64,000 nucleotides of DNA from Maribacter luteus (GCF_009674825.1 NZ_WKJH01000002.1:434001-498000), one strand, 5' to 3'; shown: positions 53,220-61,165, counted from the first letter of the stretch. Notes: generated by a model not told the origin, from the letters alone. Numbers and translations: made by a program.

Positions 53220-54251
53220 ATGAAAAACTGTCAACTTTGTAAGATAAATGTAGCGGATAAAAAAGGCTCGCACATTGTTCCTCACTTCCTTTTAAAAAGA
53301 ATATTAAATGATCTTGGAGAAAAAGGAAGAGATAAAGAAGTTGCCTTTATTTTAAAAAAGGATGTTACAACTTCACATTTTGGAAGAGCGGTGCAACCAG
53401 AAAAGCTAAAAGAAATTTATGGAGAGGTTACAGAGGACTTAATAGAAAACAATACCGATGATGCAATTGTTGACAATTATTTCTGTACTAATTGTGAAAA
53501 GCGTTTCGGAACAATAGAAAGTGAATATGCAAAAACCTTAACCCAATCAACTTCTACAAAATCGAATTACATAAGTGAAAAAAGACCTTTTTTATGTTTT
53601 TTATTCTGGGCGTCAATCATTTGGCGTCTTTCTATTCAAGAAGAAAGCGGTTTTAAACTAAAACAAAAAGAAGAAAACAAACTAGGACGGATATTAAACA
53701 AATATTTAAAATTGGAGTCAGACCAAATTCAACCTGATTCGCTGGATTCAGATTTACTTAACATTGGTTACAAACTATTAAGAGCACCGAATTTCTCTCA
53801 AAAAAAAGGAACTTGGTTACATTGGTCTCCAACATATGAACGTCCATATTCACTTATTATAGATGAATATTTACTTTTCTTTTATTTCAAGAAAAATCAT
53901 CTAAAAGGTATTAGCCTAAATTTTTATAACACAGAACAATTTAAAAAAAAAGCATACTTTAATACATGTTTTAGTTCGGAAAGTATATACGGAATAGAAC
54001 CTCAAGATTACGAGAAAGTTACGGAAGAATTAATGAAGTATGCAGTCCATACCAGACTTGATACTTTATCACGTTATTTGGATGAAATTCATCAGTTATT
54101 AGGGGGAAAAGGAAAACATATGAATCCGAATTTAAAACAAACAATAATAAAACGCATAACTGATTCAGACAAACCTTTAGGTCATTCTCAAACCAGGGAG
54201 ACTTACATTGAAATCATTATACGTACAATAAAGGAATGGAAATATACGTAG
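53220..54251 (+). CDS. HNH-like zinc protein of unknown function (343 aa)
   Basis: A 343-aa protein without a signal peptide. The N-terminus has CQLC (4-7), then SHIVPHFLLKRIL, a pattern like the beta-beta-alpha-metal HNH family, and further on CTNCEKRFG, so two CxxC pairs may bind one zinc. The rest is helical and Lys-rich with no known motif. Proteins with a CxxC...SHIIP pattern occur in mobile and defence regions. The coding sequence is much more AT-rich than the PUL genes, in keeping with horizontal transfer. Nuclease activity is not proven: the canonical His-Asn-His spacing is incomplete. Confidence 0.65.
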   Translation: MKNCQLCKINVADKKGSHIVPHFLLKRILNDLGEKGRDKEVAFILKKDVTTSHFGRAVQPEKLKEIYGEVTEDLIENNTDDAIVDNYFCTNCEKRFGTIESEYAKTLTQSTSTKSNYISEKRPFLCFLFWASIIWRLSIQEESGFKLKQKEENKLGRILNKYLKLESDQIQPDSLDSDLLNIGYKLLRAPNFSQKKGTWLHWSPTYERPYSLIIDEYLLFFYFKKNHLKGISLNFYNTEQFKKKAYFNTCFSSESIYGIEPQDYEKVTEELMKYAVHTRLDTLSRYLDEIHQLLGGKGKHMNPNLKQTIIKRITDSDKPLGHSQTRETYIEIIIRTIKEWKYT

Positions 54252-54466
54252 GCTAGAAATGGTTATAGCAAATAGGGCAAAAAGTGTTATGCTTAATGGC
54301 TTGGTTGTATTTATTGAGGCGGTCAATTCTTTTGAATCTGGCTTTTAAAATGAAAAAAAATAAATACAAACAAAAAGCTTCGGCTATGTGCGAAGCCGGA
54401 AACAAAAATGTTTCCTTTATCCCGCACTAACTATAGCTGTAGCGTTGATAACAATATCAAGGAAAT

Positions 54467-54505
54467 TTGCAGTTGATTCGTTTTTGGTGTATTTTAGCAC
54501 CAAAA
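54467..54505 (+). promoter_or_regulatory. parDE promoter with autoregulatory-type inverted repeat
   Basis: TTG (54467-54469), 20 nt, TATTTTAG (54490-54497; 7 of 8 to TAnnTTTG). The box is framed by the inverted repeat TTTTGGTG (54482-54489) and CACCAAAA (54498-54505), 7 nt before the antitoxin start. This is the usual place for autorepression by an antitoxin-toxin complex. Confidence 0.6.
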
Positions 54506-54511
54506 TATATC

Positions 54512-54751
54512 ATGGCACGACAGAGCATTTCTTTCACACAACCAAATGACGAATGGTTAAAATCACAAGTGGACAATCAAGAGTACTCCAGCAAAAGTGA
54601 GCTTGTAAACGATTTAATCAGACAGGCGCGAAACCAGCAAGTTCAAATCGACTGGATCAAGGCGAAATTGGAAAAAGCCGAAAAAAGTGGATTTACAAAC
54701 GATACCAAATCTGAAATCCTAAAGCAGTCTAAAGCCACTCTTAATGGCTAA
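54512..54751 (+). CDS. parD: ParD-like antitoxin
   Basis: A 79-aa protein from the ATG at 54512 (MARQSISFTQPNDEWLKSQV). The N-terminal ribbon-helix-helix half (SISFTQPNDEWLKSQVDNQEYSSKSELVNDLIRQA) binds DNA; the C-terminal half (WIKAKLEKAEKSGFTNDTKSEIL) is the toxin-binding tail typical of ParD. Its stop overlaps the toxin start by 8 nt. It probably represses its own operon through the inverted repeat at 54482-54505. Confidence 0.9.
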   Translation: MARQSISFTQPNDEWLKSQVDNQEYSSKSELVNDLIRQARNQQVQIDWIKAKLEKAEKSGFTNDTKSEILKQSKATLNG

Positions 54752-55031
54752 ATACAGATTAAGCAATTCAGCAAAAGAAGACCTAATAAGGATTCATCAC
54801 TACGGAGTTAAAAAATTTGGGTTGGCCCAAGCGGACAAATATTTCGACTCCTTTTTCAAGTATTTTGAAATCATTGCGCAAAGACCATTTTCATTCGAGT
54901 CAGTGGATTTTATAAAAAACGGATATCGAAGATGTGTTTGCGGGTCAGACAGCATTTACTACCGAATAAATGAAGAGACCGTTGAAATTATGGCAGTCAT
55001 AGGAAGGCAAGATTTAAATAGCATAATCTAG
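54744..55031 (+). CDS. parE: ParE/RelE-family toxin
   Basis: A 95-aa RelE/ParE-superfamily toxin: YRLSNSAKEDLIRIHHYGVKKFGLAQADKYFDSFF (helical hairpin), RPFSFESVDFIKNGYRRCVCGSDSIYYRI and a final VEIMAVIGRQDLNSII. It lies 8 nt into the antitoxin gene, so the two are translationally coupled. ParE-type toxins inhibit DNA gyrase, RelE types cut mRNA; the ParD partner argues for ParE. The pair sits in an AT-rich accessory stretch, where it may stabilise the region. Confidence 0.9.
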   Translation: MAKYRLSNSAKEDLIRIHHYGVKKFGLAQADKYFDSFFKYFEIIAQRPFSFESVDFIKNGYRRCVCGSDSIYYRINEETVEIMAVIGRQDLNSII

Positions 55032-55068
55032 ACTTCCTTTTAAAAATACTGTAGTCAACAACAGTAAC

Positions 55069-55283
55069 CCCCCGCTGGCGCGAGCATCCTGCTCGTTGCA
55101 ACGCTCAACAATCTAGCATATCAACCCGCTATATACAATGTATGCAACGTTGCTTGTTTATTGAGTATTAATCGGTCGCTTTGCTCGGTGGTACAGGAGA
55201 TTTATTCCCAATATCATCGAAAACCTTCGATGATTTTTACTATATTTCCTTTAAATAATATGGACTTTACATAGCGCAACGTT
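55069..55283 (+). repeat. Direct repeat, copy 1 (215 bp)
   Basis: This intergenic element shares long near-identical blocks with 56468-56685: CCCCCGCTGGC at the start, then GCTCAACAAT, AACCCGCTATAT, GTTGCTTGTTTATT, CGGTGGTACAGGAGATTTATT and a T/A-rich tail ending TTTCCTTTAAATAAT. It contains a 9-bp inverted repeat, ATCATCGAA-aacc-TTCGATGAT (55213-55234). It has no ORF. The two copies flank the metallopeptidase gene in the same orientation. Confidence 0.85.
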
Positions 55284-55303
55284 TACAACAATTAAACAGA
55301 ACT

Positions 55304-56224
55304 ATGAAAAAATCGACTTTAACGAATCTGATTGCAATTTTACTATGTTGTTTAACAACCCATGTACAAGGTCAAGAATCTTGGATTGACACTTCTATCC
55401 ATAGTGGATTAATAGAATTGAAAACAGACTACACTTTTAAAACCTTGGTTTCTAATGATTCAATTAAAACCACAACAGAAACTCTTAAGAACCTTAATAC
55501 GGCTAAACTATATTTTGACAAAATTTTTCAGACTGATTTAGATTTTGCTGTCCTATTCATAGAAAATAGAGAGTGGTATAAACATGCTTATTTTCCACCC
55601 CCTGGTTTACCTCAAGCTGGAAAAGGAAATGTAATACTTGGACTGGATAAATCAATAGTTTCAATGGAAGTGGAAAAAATGATTTCCCAATTACCTGAAC
55701 AATATTTGGCTTCATTAAAACCTGTTTATGGGGCAAAAATAAATTTAGACTTATTTTATCGAGAGACTTTATCAATTCACGAATTAGCACATCTTTATCA
55801 TTTTAAAGAAGGAACTAAACCTCAAAGAAAGTGGTTACAAGAATTATTTGCGACAATGAGTATGTATTCTTTCATAAAAGAAAAAGCAAATCTATCTTAC
55901 CAGTTGATGAATACGTATCCCGAATTTGTAATACAATCTGGAGATAGAATGGCCGAATTTAAAACTCTCAAAGATTTTGAAGAAAAATATGTTCAGAAGC
56001 TAACACCTCAAAACTATGAATGGTTTCAAATGCAATTCTATAAAAACGCAAAGTCAATATTAGATTCAAATAAAACTGACATTTTAATAAAACTTCGAGA
56101 GTTTTTAATAAATACGGACTTAAGTAATACAAAAGCCCTTACTGACTCGGAATTATCAACTCGATTGGAAAAAGAAGTTGGAAAAGAAGTTACTCATATT
56201 TTAACCAACTGGAAATATAAATAA
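55304..56224 (+). CDS. Exported HExxH zinc metallopeptidase-like protein
   Basis: A 306-aa protein with a signal peptide (CCLTTHVQGQ). The zinc-binding motif HELAHLYHF (HExxH) is followed about 18 residues later by QELFA, whose Glu could be the third ligand, as in gluzincins (M1/M61-like spacing). The rest gives no family. The substrate is unknown. The gene is AT-rich and flanked by two copies of a 215-bp direct repeat, a cassette-like arrangement. A terminator follows at 56287. Confidence 0.78.
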   Translation: MKKSTLTNLIAILLCCLTTHVQGQESWIDTSIHSGLIELKTDYTFKTLVSNDSIKTTTETLKNLNTAKLYFDKIFQTDLDFAVLFIENREWYKHAYFPPPGLPQAGKGNVILGLDKSIVSMEVEKMISQLPEQYLASLKPVYGAKINLDLFYRETLSIHELAHLYHFKEGTKPQRKWLQELFATMSMYSFIKEKANLSYQLMNTYPEFVIQSGDRMAEFKTLKDFEEKYVQKLTPQNYEWFQMQFYKNAKSILDSNKTDILIKLREFLINTDLSNTKALTDSELSTRLEKEVGKEVTHILTNWKYK

Positions 56225-56286
56225 CAATTGCCAACAACGGTTACCGTTGCACAAGCCCTTAATTCCTAGACAAGCGGATTCATATA

Positions 56287-56309
56287 AGCCTCTTCAAGGG
56301 GCTTTTTTA
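56287..56309 (+). terminator. Probable terminator after the metallopeptidase gene
   Basis: AGCCTC pairs with GGGGCT (with one T/G pair) around a short loop, followed by TTTTTT. Confidence 0.6.
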
Positions 56310-56467
56310 TTGTGTTTCAGTATTGAAAAGTCGTTATCGAGACCGAACCAAGGCTAAAAAAAGTCGTAGAAGACAATCCCCACCAATGATGCCGAAACAA
56401 GTATTCCCGCCCAGCTTTTTGAGTGTTTTCCAATGAAATTCAGGTATTTCTTCAGGCTGTAGGCAAT

Positions 56468-56685
56468 CCCCCGCTGGCCCGTGCATCCTACTCACCGCTA
56501 CGGCTCAACAATGTAGCATATGAACCCGCTATATGCAATGTATGCGCCGTTGCTTGTTTATTTACGGGTGTTCATCGGTCGTTTTGTTCGGTGGTACAGG
56601 AGATTTATTACCATATCGCCGAAAACATTTGATGATTTTTACTATATTTCCTTTAAATAATGTGCGCTTTATAAAGTGCTGCGTT
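56468..56685 (+). repeat. Direct repeat, copy 2 (218 bp)
   Basis: The partner of the element at 55069-55283 in the same orientation, with most blocks conserved. The inverted repeat of copy 1 is degenerate here (ATCGCCGAAAACATTTGATGAT), so this copy has drifted. It ends 30 nt before the stop of mdaB. Confidence 0.85.
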
Positions 56686-56715
56686 ATACTGCATTTTCGA
56701 AAAGAAACCAGATAA

Positions 56716-57312
56716 TTACAAATTAATCACTAAATCATTTAAAAAAGTATTGTAATTATTCAACTCAAAAGGAACATCCGCATTTTTTTCCATATCGTGA
56801 AAATGATGTGTTGCCAATAATTCCATTCCTGTAAAAGCATTCATTCTGTGAAACCCGAACATAGCACCTTCATCTACACTTTTTTGATTAAAAAATTCAT
56901 TTTCTAAAGTAAATGCGGTTTTAGGAGCATTCCAACTTGTAGTAAGTATGTATTTTTTTCCGTGCATTAAACCACCAGTCCCGTAATTGATGTCTGGATT
57001 TTTTCTGCTTCTTCCATCACTTGCATAAATTCCATTTTGATGACCTTCGGTAAAAACTTCATCTATGTATTTTTTAAATCCAAAAGGTATTTGAAACCAC
57101 CAAATCGGAGTATGGTAAATCACGATATCGGCCCACTTAAATTTTTCAACTTCTTCCTTTGTATTATAATTGTCACCTACTTGTGTAGCCTTAACTTCAA
57201 ATCCTTTTAAAGATTCAAAATATGAAATCGTATTAGTAAAAAGTGTTTCGTTAAATCTTCCACCAGAATGTGCAAATGGATGACTTCCATTAATTATAAA
57301 TATATTTTTCAT
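56716..57312 (-). CDS. mdaB: MdaB-type NAD(P)H quinone oxidoreductase
   Basis: A 198-aa flavodoxin-fold reductase that passes two electrons from NADPH to quinones and protects against redox stress. Close agreement with E. coli MdaB is visible over the whole length: NIFIINGSHPFAHSGG, WADIVIYHTPIWWFQIPF, KKYIDEVFTEGH, IYASDGRSRKNPD, YGTGGLMHGKKYILTTSWNAP and FHRMNAFTGMELL. The length is typical. It is divergent from a LysR gene with 93 nt between. A -7 box (TAATTTTG on the minus strand, 57335-57342) precedes it. LysR control is likely. Confidence 0.93.
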   Translation of the reverse strand: MKNIFIINGSHPFAHSGGRFNETLFTNTISYFESLKGFEVKATQVGDNYNTKEEVEKFKWADIVIYHTPIWWFQIPFGFKKYIDEVFTEGHQNGIYASDGRSRKNPDINYGTGGLMHGKKYILTTSWNAPKTAFTLENEFFNQKSVDEGAMFGFHRMNAFTGMELLATHHFHDMEKNADVPFELNNYNTFLNDLVINL

Positions 57313-57334
57313 TTATCCCTTATTTTATTTGAGA

Positions 57335-57342
57335 CAAAATTA
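57335..57342 (-). promoter_or_regulatory. -7 box of the mdaB promoter
   Basis: TAATTTTG on the minus strand is a full TAnnTTTG match, 22 nt before the mdaB start. No -33 TTG at the usual distance was found, which would suit a promoter that needs LysR activation. Confidence 0.45.
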
Positions 57343-57357
57343 AATCGATATTTGTTA

Positions 57358-57386
57358 TTGTAAAAATAATACTAATCATACCTTTG
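57358..57386 (+). promoter_or_regulatory. Promoter of the LysR-type regulator gene
   Basis: TTG (57358-57360), 18 nt, TACCTTTG (57379-57386), a full TAnnTTTG match, 19 nt before the gene. The space between this promoter and the mdaB box includes the short inverted repeat TTATT-gtaaa-AATAA, a possible LysR site. Confidence 0.5.
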
Positions 57387-57405
57387 TATCAATATTTTAA
57401 TAGCT

Positions 57406-58308
57406 ATGGTAAATTTAGAATGGTACAGAACATTTAAGGAAATTTATGAAAACGGAACCTTAACAAAAGCTTCTATTGCTTTATATGCTTCCCAACCCGG
57501 AGTTAGTGTACACTTAAATGCTTTGGAAGCTTATGTTGGCAAAAAACTATTTGAACGTACTTCGAGAAAAATGATACCAACAGAAGATGGGAAATTTTTA
57601 TATGAATATATTATTGACTCTTTAAAAAAACTTGAAATAGCAGAACAGCATTTTAAAAAAACAACGCAAGAAAAAAATCCATCCCTGAACATTGGAATGT
57701 GTTCAGAAATGTTTCAACTCATTATTGAACCCGAAATCCCTAAACTAGACTTTGACCTAGTCGCTAGATTTGGAGCACATACAGATTTAATAAAAGACCT
57801 AAACAATGGCATTTTAGATTTAGTAATAACACCTAAAAAACAGAATGAAAAAAAATCATTGGTTGAGTATATTCCGTTTTCAAAAGAAAGAATCGTTTTA
57901 ATAGCTGGCAATAAAACAGATACAACCAAAATACAAGAACACCTAAAATCAAAAGATTTAAGTAAGTTAGAAGAAGAATTGCTTCAAAATGTTTGGTATA
58001 GTTCATCAAACGAAATGGAACATTTTAGACGTTTTTGGTTTGAGAATTTTAATAAGAAACCTGCTTTTAAACCCAACTATATTTTACCGAATATTACTTC
58101 TATTATAAGATGTTTAAACAATGGGAACGGACTTGCATTAGTTCCGGATTTTTTATGTCAAGAACAAATTTTAAGAAAGGAAATAAATTTAGTTTGGGAA
58201 GGAAAAGTTAAAACGGAAAACACCTTATATTTTGCATCAAGAACAGATTTGAAATACAAAAAAGAATTAGATACAATTAAGAATATATTTACATCAAAAA
58301 TGAAATAA
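57406..58308 (+). CDS. LysR-family transcriptional regulator
   Basis: A 300-aa regulator with an N-terminal winged HTH (WYRTFKEIYENGTLTKASIALYASQPGVSVHLNALEAYVGKKLFERTSRKMIPTEDG, shown here only as the usual LysR layout, residues 5-60), a linker helix and a two-lobed ligand domain (NIGMCSEMFQLIIEPEIP, LVITPKKQ, NGNGLALVPDFLC). It is divergent from mdaB, the usual arrangement for a LysR protein and its target. The inducer is probably an electrophile, quinone or oxidant, which is inference from the target. Its stop is 7 nt from the convergent lrgB stop. Confidence 0.93.
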   Translation: MVNLEWYRTFKEIYENGTLTKASIALYASQPGVSVHLNALEAYVGKKLFERTSRKMIPTEDGKFLYEYIIDSLKKLEIAEQHFKKTTQEKNPSLNIGMCSEMFQLIIEPEIPKLDFDLVARFGAHTDLIKDLNNGILDLVITPKKQNEKKSLVEYIPFSKERIVLIAGNKTDTTKIQEHLKSKDLSKLEEELLQNVWYSSSNEMEHFRRFWFENFNKKPAFKPNYILPNITSIIRCLNNGNGLALVPDFLCQEQILRKEINLVWEGKVKTENTLYFASRTDLKYKKELDTIKNIFTSKMK

Positions 58309-58315
58309 ACAACCG

Positions 58316-59011
58316 CTAAATAAACCCAAGAAGCGCCAAGATAATAGGCGTAAATAGGGCCGTAAACAGTCCGTTCAAAATAAGTCCCATACTGGAATAT
58401 GCACCAAACCGTTGACTTATGGCCATAGCTTGGGCAGTTCCAAGACCATGGCTTGCGGTGCCCATAGATAGACTTTTAGACATGGGGTTTTTCACTTTAA
58501 AGAGTTGCAAGATCTTAAAACCCGCTACAGACCCAAAGATCCCTACCATTACGACCATTGAGGCCGTAAGTGATGGTATACCCCCTATTGAGGTAGAAAT
58601 ATCAATAGCCAGGGGCGTTGTTACCGACTTGGGTGCTATTGAAATGATGACCGCATCGGAAGCGCCCAACCATTTCGCGATAAACACCCCCGAAATTATG
58701 CCTACCACGGCACCCACCAATTGCGAAATAACAATAGGTATCACCTGTTTCTTTATTTTATTTATTTGAAGGTATAATGGCACACCTAAGGCCACAATCG
58801 AAGGTTTTAGAAAAAACTCGATATACTTTCCCGCTTCGTGGTAGGTGTCATAAGAGATTCCGGCAGCTTTTAAAATGGCTATTACCGCGATTATGGTGAT
58901 CAATATGGGATTTAGAAAAACCGAGTTGGTTTTATTTTGGAGATACTTTGTCAACCAATAAATCCCAATTGTGATGGTCAATAGGATATAAGGTTCTGAA
59001 ATCAGTTTCAT
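58316..59011 (-). CDS. lrgB: LrgB/CidB-family membrane protein
   Basis: A 231-aa integral membrane protein with several hydrophobic helices (PYILLTITIGIYWLTKYL, IVALGVPLYLQINKIKK, VISQLVGAVVGIISGVFIAKWLGAS). The family signature is visible in IISIAPKSVTTPLAIDISTSIGGIPSLTA, where a Pro/Ser-rich motif is strongly conserved, and in SHGLGTAQAMAISQRFGAYSS. In other bacteria LrgAB affects murein hydrolase export, pyruvate uptake and cell lysis, and in plants the fusion protein PLGG1 transports glycolate/glycerate. Its start overlaps the lrgA stop by one base. Confidence 0.93.
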   Translation of the reverse strand: MKLISEPYILLTITIGIYWLTKYLQNKTNSVFLNPILITIIAVIAILKAAGISYDTYHEAGKYIEFFLKPSIVALGVPLYLQINKIKKQVIPIVISQLVGAVVGIISGVFIAKWLGASDAVIISIAPKSVTTPLAIDISTSIGGIPSLTASMVVMVGIFGSVAGFKILQLFKVKNPMSKSLSMGTASHGLGTAQAMAISQRFGAYSSMGLILNGLFTALFTPIILALLGFI

Positions 59012-59373
59012 TATTTATCGGTATTTGGTTTCTTGGATCTTGTTTTTCGCAATACCTGATGGGTAAAACTCGTGCTTATCAATACCAAGACCGTGCTTCC
59101 GATAACCGATGCCAGTATGGGTATCCATTCTTTGGAGATCAAATCCAAATAACACATAATGGCGATGCCCGGTGGAATAAAGAAGAACACCATATTATCC
59201 AAAAGGAAATCGGCAATACCTTGGATCCATTTAAGTTTGATGATTTTAAAATGAAGGCCTGCCGTCAACAACAGCATGCCTATGATACTCGAGGGAATCT
59301 TAATACCCGTAAAATAGACCACGACCTCGCCCAGGGCAAGACATACGAGTATCAAGAACAATTGTCTGATCAT
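59011..59373 (-). CDS. lrgA: LrgA/CidA-family holin-like membrane protein
   Basis: A 120-aa protein with four hydrophobic helices (LFLILVCLALGEVVVYF, IPSSIIGMLLLTAGLHF, IADFLLDNMVFFFIPPGIAIMCY, ILASVIGSTVLVLISTSF). The motif IPSSIIGMLLL is characteristic of the family. The tail is basic. It is coupled to lrgB by stop-start overlap. A full -7 box for this strand lies 19-26 nt upstream. Confidence 0.92.
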   Translation of the reverse strand: MIRQLFLILVCLALGEVVVYFTGIKIPSSIIGMLLLTAGLHFKIIKLKWIQGIADFLLDNMVFFFIPPGIAIMCYLDLISKEWIPILASVIGSTVLVLISTSFTHQVLRKTRSKKPNTDK

Positions 59374-59391
59374 AACTATTTATTTCTACTG

Positions 59392-59399
59392 CAAAAGTA
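59392..59399 (-). promoter_or_regulatory. -7 box of the lrgAB promoter
   Basis: TACTTTTG on the minus strand, a full TAnnTTTG match, 19 nt before the lrgA start. No matching -33 TTG was seen. Confidence 0.4.
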
Positions 59400-59672
59400 C
59401 TACCCTCTTAGAATTATAGCTAATAATGACCGTGTAAGAATCCTGTTCTTTCTGACCTATGTAAAAGAATAAATAACGGGCGGTATTATATTTACGGGCG
59501 TGGATCCTGCTAAAAAAGCGAACAAAAAATGCAATCAAGCCGTACAACAGTATACGATTACTTTTATCTTTAGATTACAAAACCCTTAATTACGGGCATC
59601 TAGATGCCGGTTACATTCAATGGTAATCCGTAGCCGTATCATAAGTCAAGACACTTAAATAAGAATATCGTC

Positions 59673-60314
59673 ATGAATAAATTTATGGTTATCGTCATGT
59701 TTTTAGTGGCAACTCCGCATATTTCAGGTCAAAAAGAGATCGATTTTAATAGTGATAAATCACTGAATAAAATTTTTAACCAAAAAGAAATCGAAGGTTT
59801 AAAATCGATGGTTCAATTTGTGGACAACATGGTGGAGAAAAGCACGAATGAAGACAACCCCAACAAAGCTTACCATCTGTATTTTGAAAAAATTTCAAAA
59901 ACTCCAGAATACATGGTTCCGTTTGAAGAAAATGTCAAGTATCGGTTCTTAAAAAGTTTGGATTCTACACAATTCGCCATGCTATGGAATTTCAGCCAAA
60001 ACGCTGGAGTCATTAAATATCGAGATAGTATTTATAGAAATCCTGACTTTATAACCATACTGGAATTAAAACCATTTAGTAAATACATGGATTACTTAAA
60101 GGAAATAGGGAAAGATGATCCATATTACAAATTCCTGCAGCAGGAGTTTGAAAGAGTTGGAAACCTGATGCAAGATTCATCGGAATGGTTTGTCAGAAAC
60201 CATAAGAAATTTGATTTCGATATTCCTAAAAACAGATTATGGGCGGCAATCTATCTTTTACGTAGGGAAGAATCTATAGAAATGAAACTTGATAAGTATT
60301 TCAAAAACAAATAA
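59673..60314 (+). CDS. Hypothetical exported protein (213 aa)
   Basis: A 213-aa protein with a signal peptide (MVIVMFLVATPHISGQ). The mature part is helical and charged (NQKEIEGLKSMVQFVDNMVEKS, LELKPFSKYMDYLKEIG, DSSEWFVRNHKKFDFDIPKNRLWAAIYLLRREES). No known family, no cysteine pair and no catalytic motif are visible. It stands alone in an AT-rich context. The 299 nt between it and lrgA hold the lrgAB promoter and no other recognised feature. Confidence 0.72.
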   Translation: MNKFMVIVMFLVATPHISGQKEIDFNSDKSLNKIFNQKEIEGLKSMVQFVDNMVEKSTNEDNPNKAYHLYFEKISKTPEYMVPFEENVKYRFLKSLDSTQFAMLWNFSQNAGVIKYRDSIYRNPDFITILELKPFSKYMDYLKEIGKDDPYYKFLQQEFERVGNLMQDSSEWFVRNHKKFDFDIPKNRLWAAIYLLRREESIEMKLDKYFKNK

Positions 60315-60478
60315 AAACCGCATAGCGTTATGCGCATAGCGCCCAATTACTCCAGAAAACCTTTCGTCTTGCTTTGGTTGGACTTTTTTAGTGCCACTCA
60401 TAATCAAAAAAAACAGGATTTCATGTATCTTTTTCCCTCTTTATGGGTCTACCTAATGAACCATAAAATCATACATCT

Positions 60479-60592
60479 ATGAATACATGTACATGCACCA
60501 ACTGTGATTGCACCAAATGCAATTGCGGCAATTGTTCAACAAACAACTGTCCTTGTGACAAATGCGAATGCGACAAATGTGACTGTTGTTAA
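60479..60592 (+). CDS. Metallothionein-like peptide (37 aa, 14 Cys)
   Basis: A 37-codon gene starting at the ATG at 60479 and ending with TAA at 60590-60592. The product begins MNTCTCTNCDCTKCNCGNC and ends CECDKCDCC: 14 of 37 residues are Cys, in alternating CxC and CxxC spacing, with Asn, Asp, Thr and Lys between and no hydrophobic core. This is what a metal-thiolate cluster protein looks like, but it has no His and no resemblance to the cyanobacterial SmtA fold. A strong terminator follows directly, and a SigZ-like ECF gene begins 48 nt after the stop. Function as a Zn/Cu/Cd buffer is inferred from composition. Confidence 0.8.
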   Translation: MNTCTCTNCDCTKCNCGNCSTNNCPCDKCECDKCDCC

Positions 60593-60599
60593 ACCCCAT

Positions 60600-60629
60600 A
60601 AAGGTTAGCCCCAAAAGCTAACCTTTTGT
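60600..60629 (+). terminator. Terminator after the metallothionein-like gene
   Basis: AAAGGTTAGC (60600-60609) pairs with GCTAACCTTT (60617-60626), a 10-bp stem, followed by a T-rich run. It also ends 11 nt before the sigma-factor start, so the sigma gene may be read by read-through or from an internal promoter. Confidence 0.8.
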
Positions 60630-60640
60630 TATTTTTAATC

Positions 60641-61165
60641 ATGGAAACACAAGAAATATGGGATCGTTTCAACAATGAAGTCTATTTCTTCATTCTTAAA
60701 AAGGTGAATGATAAAACCGCTACCGGCGATATTTTCCAGAACACTTTCCTAAAGGTCCATAAAAACCGGTCGCAGCTTCAAGACGAAACGAAACTAAGGG
60801 CGTGGGTCTTTCAGATTGCCCGGAACGAAATAGCGAACCATTTCAATAAAGAATCGTTATATGTGGCAAAAACCCATACCGATACCGACACACCCCTGCA
60901 AAATTACCAACATATCTGTTGTTTTGATAAGTTTATAACCGATTTGCCAAAAATCTACAGAGACGTGATCGAACTTGTTTATATCCAAGGAAAAAAACAG
61001 CATGACGCAGCCGAAATATTAGACATTAGCCATGTGAATGTAAAGGCAAGGATACGTAGGGCCAAAGACATCCTAAAGAAAAACTTCAACGAATGCTGTA
61101 AATACGAACTCGATAAAAATGGCCGCTTAACTGGGGAATCGAATTGTGCAGTTTGTCAGGATTAA
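60641..61165 (+). CDS. SigZ-like ECF sigma factor with Cys-rich tail
   Basis: A 174-aa ECF sigma factor from the ATG at 60641 (METQEIWDRFNNEVYFFILKK). Region 2 (ATGDIFQNTFLKVHKNRSQLQDETKLRAWVFQIARNEIANHF) and region 4 (DLPKIYRDVIELVYIQGKKQHDAAEILDISHVNVKARIRRAKDILKK) are complete. A short C-terminal tail, FNECCKYELDKNGRLTGESNCAVC, carries four cysteines, and a CC pair also lies in the linker (HICCFDKF). The Cys-rich tail is known in SigZ-type factors and could sense metal or thiol state. No anti-sigma gene is adjacent. It directly follows the metallothionein-like gene. Confidence 0.9.
   Translation: METQEIWDRFNNEVYFFILKKVNDKTATGDIFQNTFLKVHKNRSQLQDETKLRAWVFQIARNEIANHFNKESLYVAKTHTDTDTPLQNYQHICCFDKFITDLPKIYRDVIELVYIQGKKQHDAAEILDISHVNVKARIRRAKDILKKNFNECCKYELDKNGRLTGESNCAVCQD

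Larger units (their letters stand above)
56225..56715. other. Intergenic region after the metallopeptidase gene
   Basis: 491 nt with no convincing gene. The short ATG frames here overlap the repeat and look like chance. It contains a terminator (56287-56309), about 150 nt of plain sequence and the second copy of the direct repeat (56468-56685). Confidence 0.6.

Noticed and set aside
55069-55303. Integron attC-type site between the toxin and the metallopeptidase gene
   Set aside because: GCGCAACGTTTACAACA at the end looks slightly like an attC core, but no paired core sites or integrase were seen; recorded only as a direct repeat.
59059-59472. 137-codon frame opposite lrgA
   Set aside because: Antisense to a well-supported membrane protein gene, with composition typical of a shadow frame.
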